Source: Chromohalobacter sarecensis
GTDB lineage: Bacteria; Pseudomonadota; Gammaproteobacteria; Pseudomonadales; Halomonadaceae
Assembly: GCF_023061135.1 (NCBI RefSeq)
Contig: NZ_JAKGAN010000001.1
Coordinates: 248,001 to 312,000 of the forward strand
Direction of reading: 5' to 3'
Length of the DNA stretch: 64,000 nt
A model generated the notes under the pieces. The model was given only the letters and a program-made list of their open reading frames with translations. It did no database searches and was not told the DNA's origin. Positions 62,817 to 64,000 of this stretch are shown here, piece after piece. The translations under genes and the position numbers were made by a program. Position 1 is the stretch's first letter. Each line of letters opens with the position of its first letter.

Positions 62817-64000
62817 ATGCCCCAGGAACGCTGCGCTTCCTATTACACCGCGTCGGTCGCCGAGGAGTCTGACTATCCGCGTCTGGAGGGCGAGCACCGG
62901 GTCGACGTGGCCATCGTCGGCGGCGGTTTCACCGGTGTGGCCACCGCGGTCGAACTGGCCGAGCGCGGTTATCGCGTCGCCATCGTCGAGGCCAACAAGG
63001 TCGGCTGGGGCGCCAGCGGGCGCAACGGCGGCCAGGTCACCGGTAGCCTCTCCGGCCAGGATGCCATGGCCAAACAGATGCGGCGTACGCTGGGCGAGGG
63101 CGCCAAGGAATTCGTCTGGAATCTGCGCTGGCGCGGGCATCAGATCATCCGCGAGCGAGTAGCGAAATACGCTATTGCCTGCGATCTCAAGCAAGGCCAT
63201 CTGCAGGCGGCCTACAAACCGAGCCACGTGAAGGCGCTGCGCCAGGACTACGAGGAGTCGCAGCGACATGCGATCGGCGAGCATGTGCAGTGGCTCGATG
63301 CCGAGGCGGTTCGCGGTGTCGTCGGTACCACGCTTTACCACGGCGCGATCCGCAACGACTACAACATGCACCTGCATCCGCTGAACCTATGCCTCGGCGA
63401 GGCACGTGCCGCGGCAACCTTGGGCGCACTGATCTTCGAGCACTCGCCGGTCGTCGACATCCAGCATGGCGAGCAGCCCGCCGTGATCGGTGAGCATGGC
63501 CGCGTCAGGGCGGACAGCGTGATCCTCGCCGGCAACGCCTATCATCGGCTCGAGCGCAAGCAGCTCAAGGGCAAGCTGTTTCCGGCGGCGCTGGGCATCG
63601 TGACCACCGCGCCGCTGTCGCCTGCGCAGGTCCAGGCCATCGACCCGGAGGACCTGGCTGTCTACGACACCCGCTTCGTACTCGACTACTACCGGCTGAC
63701 CGCTGATAAACGTCTGCTTTTCGGCGGTGGCGCCAACTATTCCGGGCGCGATTCACAAGACATCGCCTCGGAGCTGCGGCCGCGCCTGGAGCACACCTTT
63801 CCACAACTCAAGGGCCTTGCCATCGATTTCCAGTGGCAGGGCATGGCGGGCATCGTCATCAACCGTGTCCCGCAGCTCGGCAAGCTTTCCGACAACGTCT
63901 ACTACGCCCAGGGCTACTCGGGCCATGGCATTGCCACTTCACACATCGTCGGCGAGATCATGGCCAACGCGGTTGCCGGCAGCCTCGAGGAGTTCGATGC
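62817..64000 (+). CDS. FAD-dependent oxidoreductase, gamma-glutamylputrescine oxidase type (C-terminus off edge)
   Basis: Starts at ATG 62817 after AAGGAGA, 10 bases past the preceding stop, and remains open to the window end (~394 residues). DAO-family flavoprotein: dinucleotide motif VDVAIVGGGFTG (residues 29-40), then GWGASGRNGGQ, ILAGNAYHR, and near the edge FQWQGMAGIVINRVPQLG and YYAQGYSGHGIATSH, typical of PuuB-type amine oxidases. It would oxidise the gamma-glutamylated amine made by the upstream ligase. Only the last residues appear to be missing. Confidence 0.88.
   Translation, partial: MPQERCASYYTASVAEESDYPRLEGEHRVDVAIVGGGFTGVATAVELAERGYRVAIVEANKVGWGASGRNGGQVTGSLSGQDAMAKQMRRTLGEGAKEFVWNLRWRGHQIIRERVAKYAIACDLKQGHLQAAYKPSHVKALRQDYEESQRHAIGEHVQWLDAEAVRGVVGTTLYHGAIRNDYNMHLHPLNLCLGEARAAATLGALIFEHSPVVDIQHGEQPAVIGEHGRVRADSVILAGNAYHRLERKQLKGKLFPAALGIVTTAPLSPAQVQAIDPEDLAVYDTRFVLDYYRLTADKRLLFGGGANYSGRDSQDIASELRPRLEHTFPQLKGLAIDFQWQGMAGIVINRVPQLGKLSDNVYYAQGYSGHGIATSHIVGEIMANAVAGSLEEFD

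Overview
The window looks like a chromosome segment of a GC-rich gammaproteobacterium, most likely a member of the Halomonadaceae (Halomonas or Chromohalobacter type). I infer this from the gene content (glrK-qseG-glrR, a DUF47-PiT pair, argA, xseA, guaB-guaA, a gamma-glutamylputrescine locus) and the codon use; no rRNA gene is present to confirm it.

Layout. 1-3669 (minus strand): a sugar-type ABC importer with its DeoR-family regulator. 3864-9164: a Kv-type potassium channel, a CYTH triphosphatase, a phosphate transporter with its DUF47 partner, and argA. 9165-13572: a sigma-54-type promoter with a GlrR-like site, a probable small RNA ending in a strong terminator, then the sensor kinase glrK, lipoprotein qseG and sigma-54 activator glrR. 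13582-18496: xseA (minus strand), a divergent MFS/MocR pair, REP-like repeats and an orphan AbiEi-like antitoxin. 18723-21912: guaB and guaA.

From 21.9 kb to about 46.15 kb is a composite island in the 3' end of guaA. A decayed tyrosine integrase follows guaA directly. A second copy of the guaA 3' end lies at 27370-27510 and a short remnant of the other side of the site at 46121-46151, so at least two insertions are stacked. The cargo is a helicase-nuclease (23377-26433), IS30 and IS21 debris, an uncharacterised two-gene nuclease operon (27621-31045), an unknown small-plus-large pair (31307-33088), an isochorismatase/LysR pair, a MerR-controlled MFS operon, a broken hipA, an MFS/XRE pair, and a second helicase-nuclease followed by a dual-specificity phosphatase (41009-44977). 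Several of these look like undescribed antiviral modules.

45.3-56.6 kb is a graveyard of toxin-antitoxin modules and duplications around housekeeping-type genes: a DUF808 membrane protein flanked by fragments of a second copy, hipB with an internally deleted hipA, a truncated RhuM/Fic protein, a second hipB fragment, and abiEi with a deleted abiEii toxin between short direct repeats. GST, NYN, DUF2252, dehydrogenase and TetR genes are intact.

56.6-64 kb returns to ordinary genes: a PQQ-type sugar dehydrogenase with a small membrane protein, an MscS channel, and a GntR(FCD)-controlled glutamine-synthetase-like/FAD-oxidase locus for polyamine or amine catabolism that runs off the right edge.
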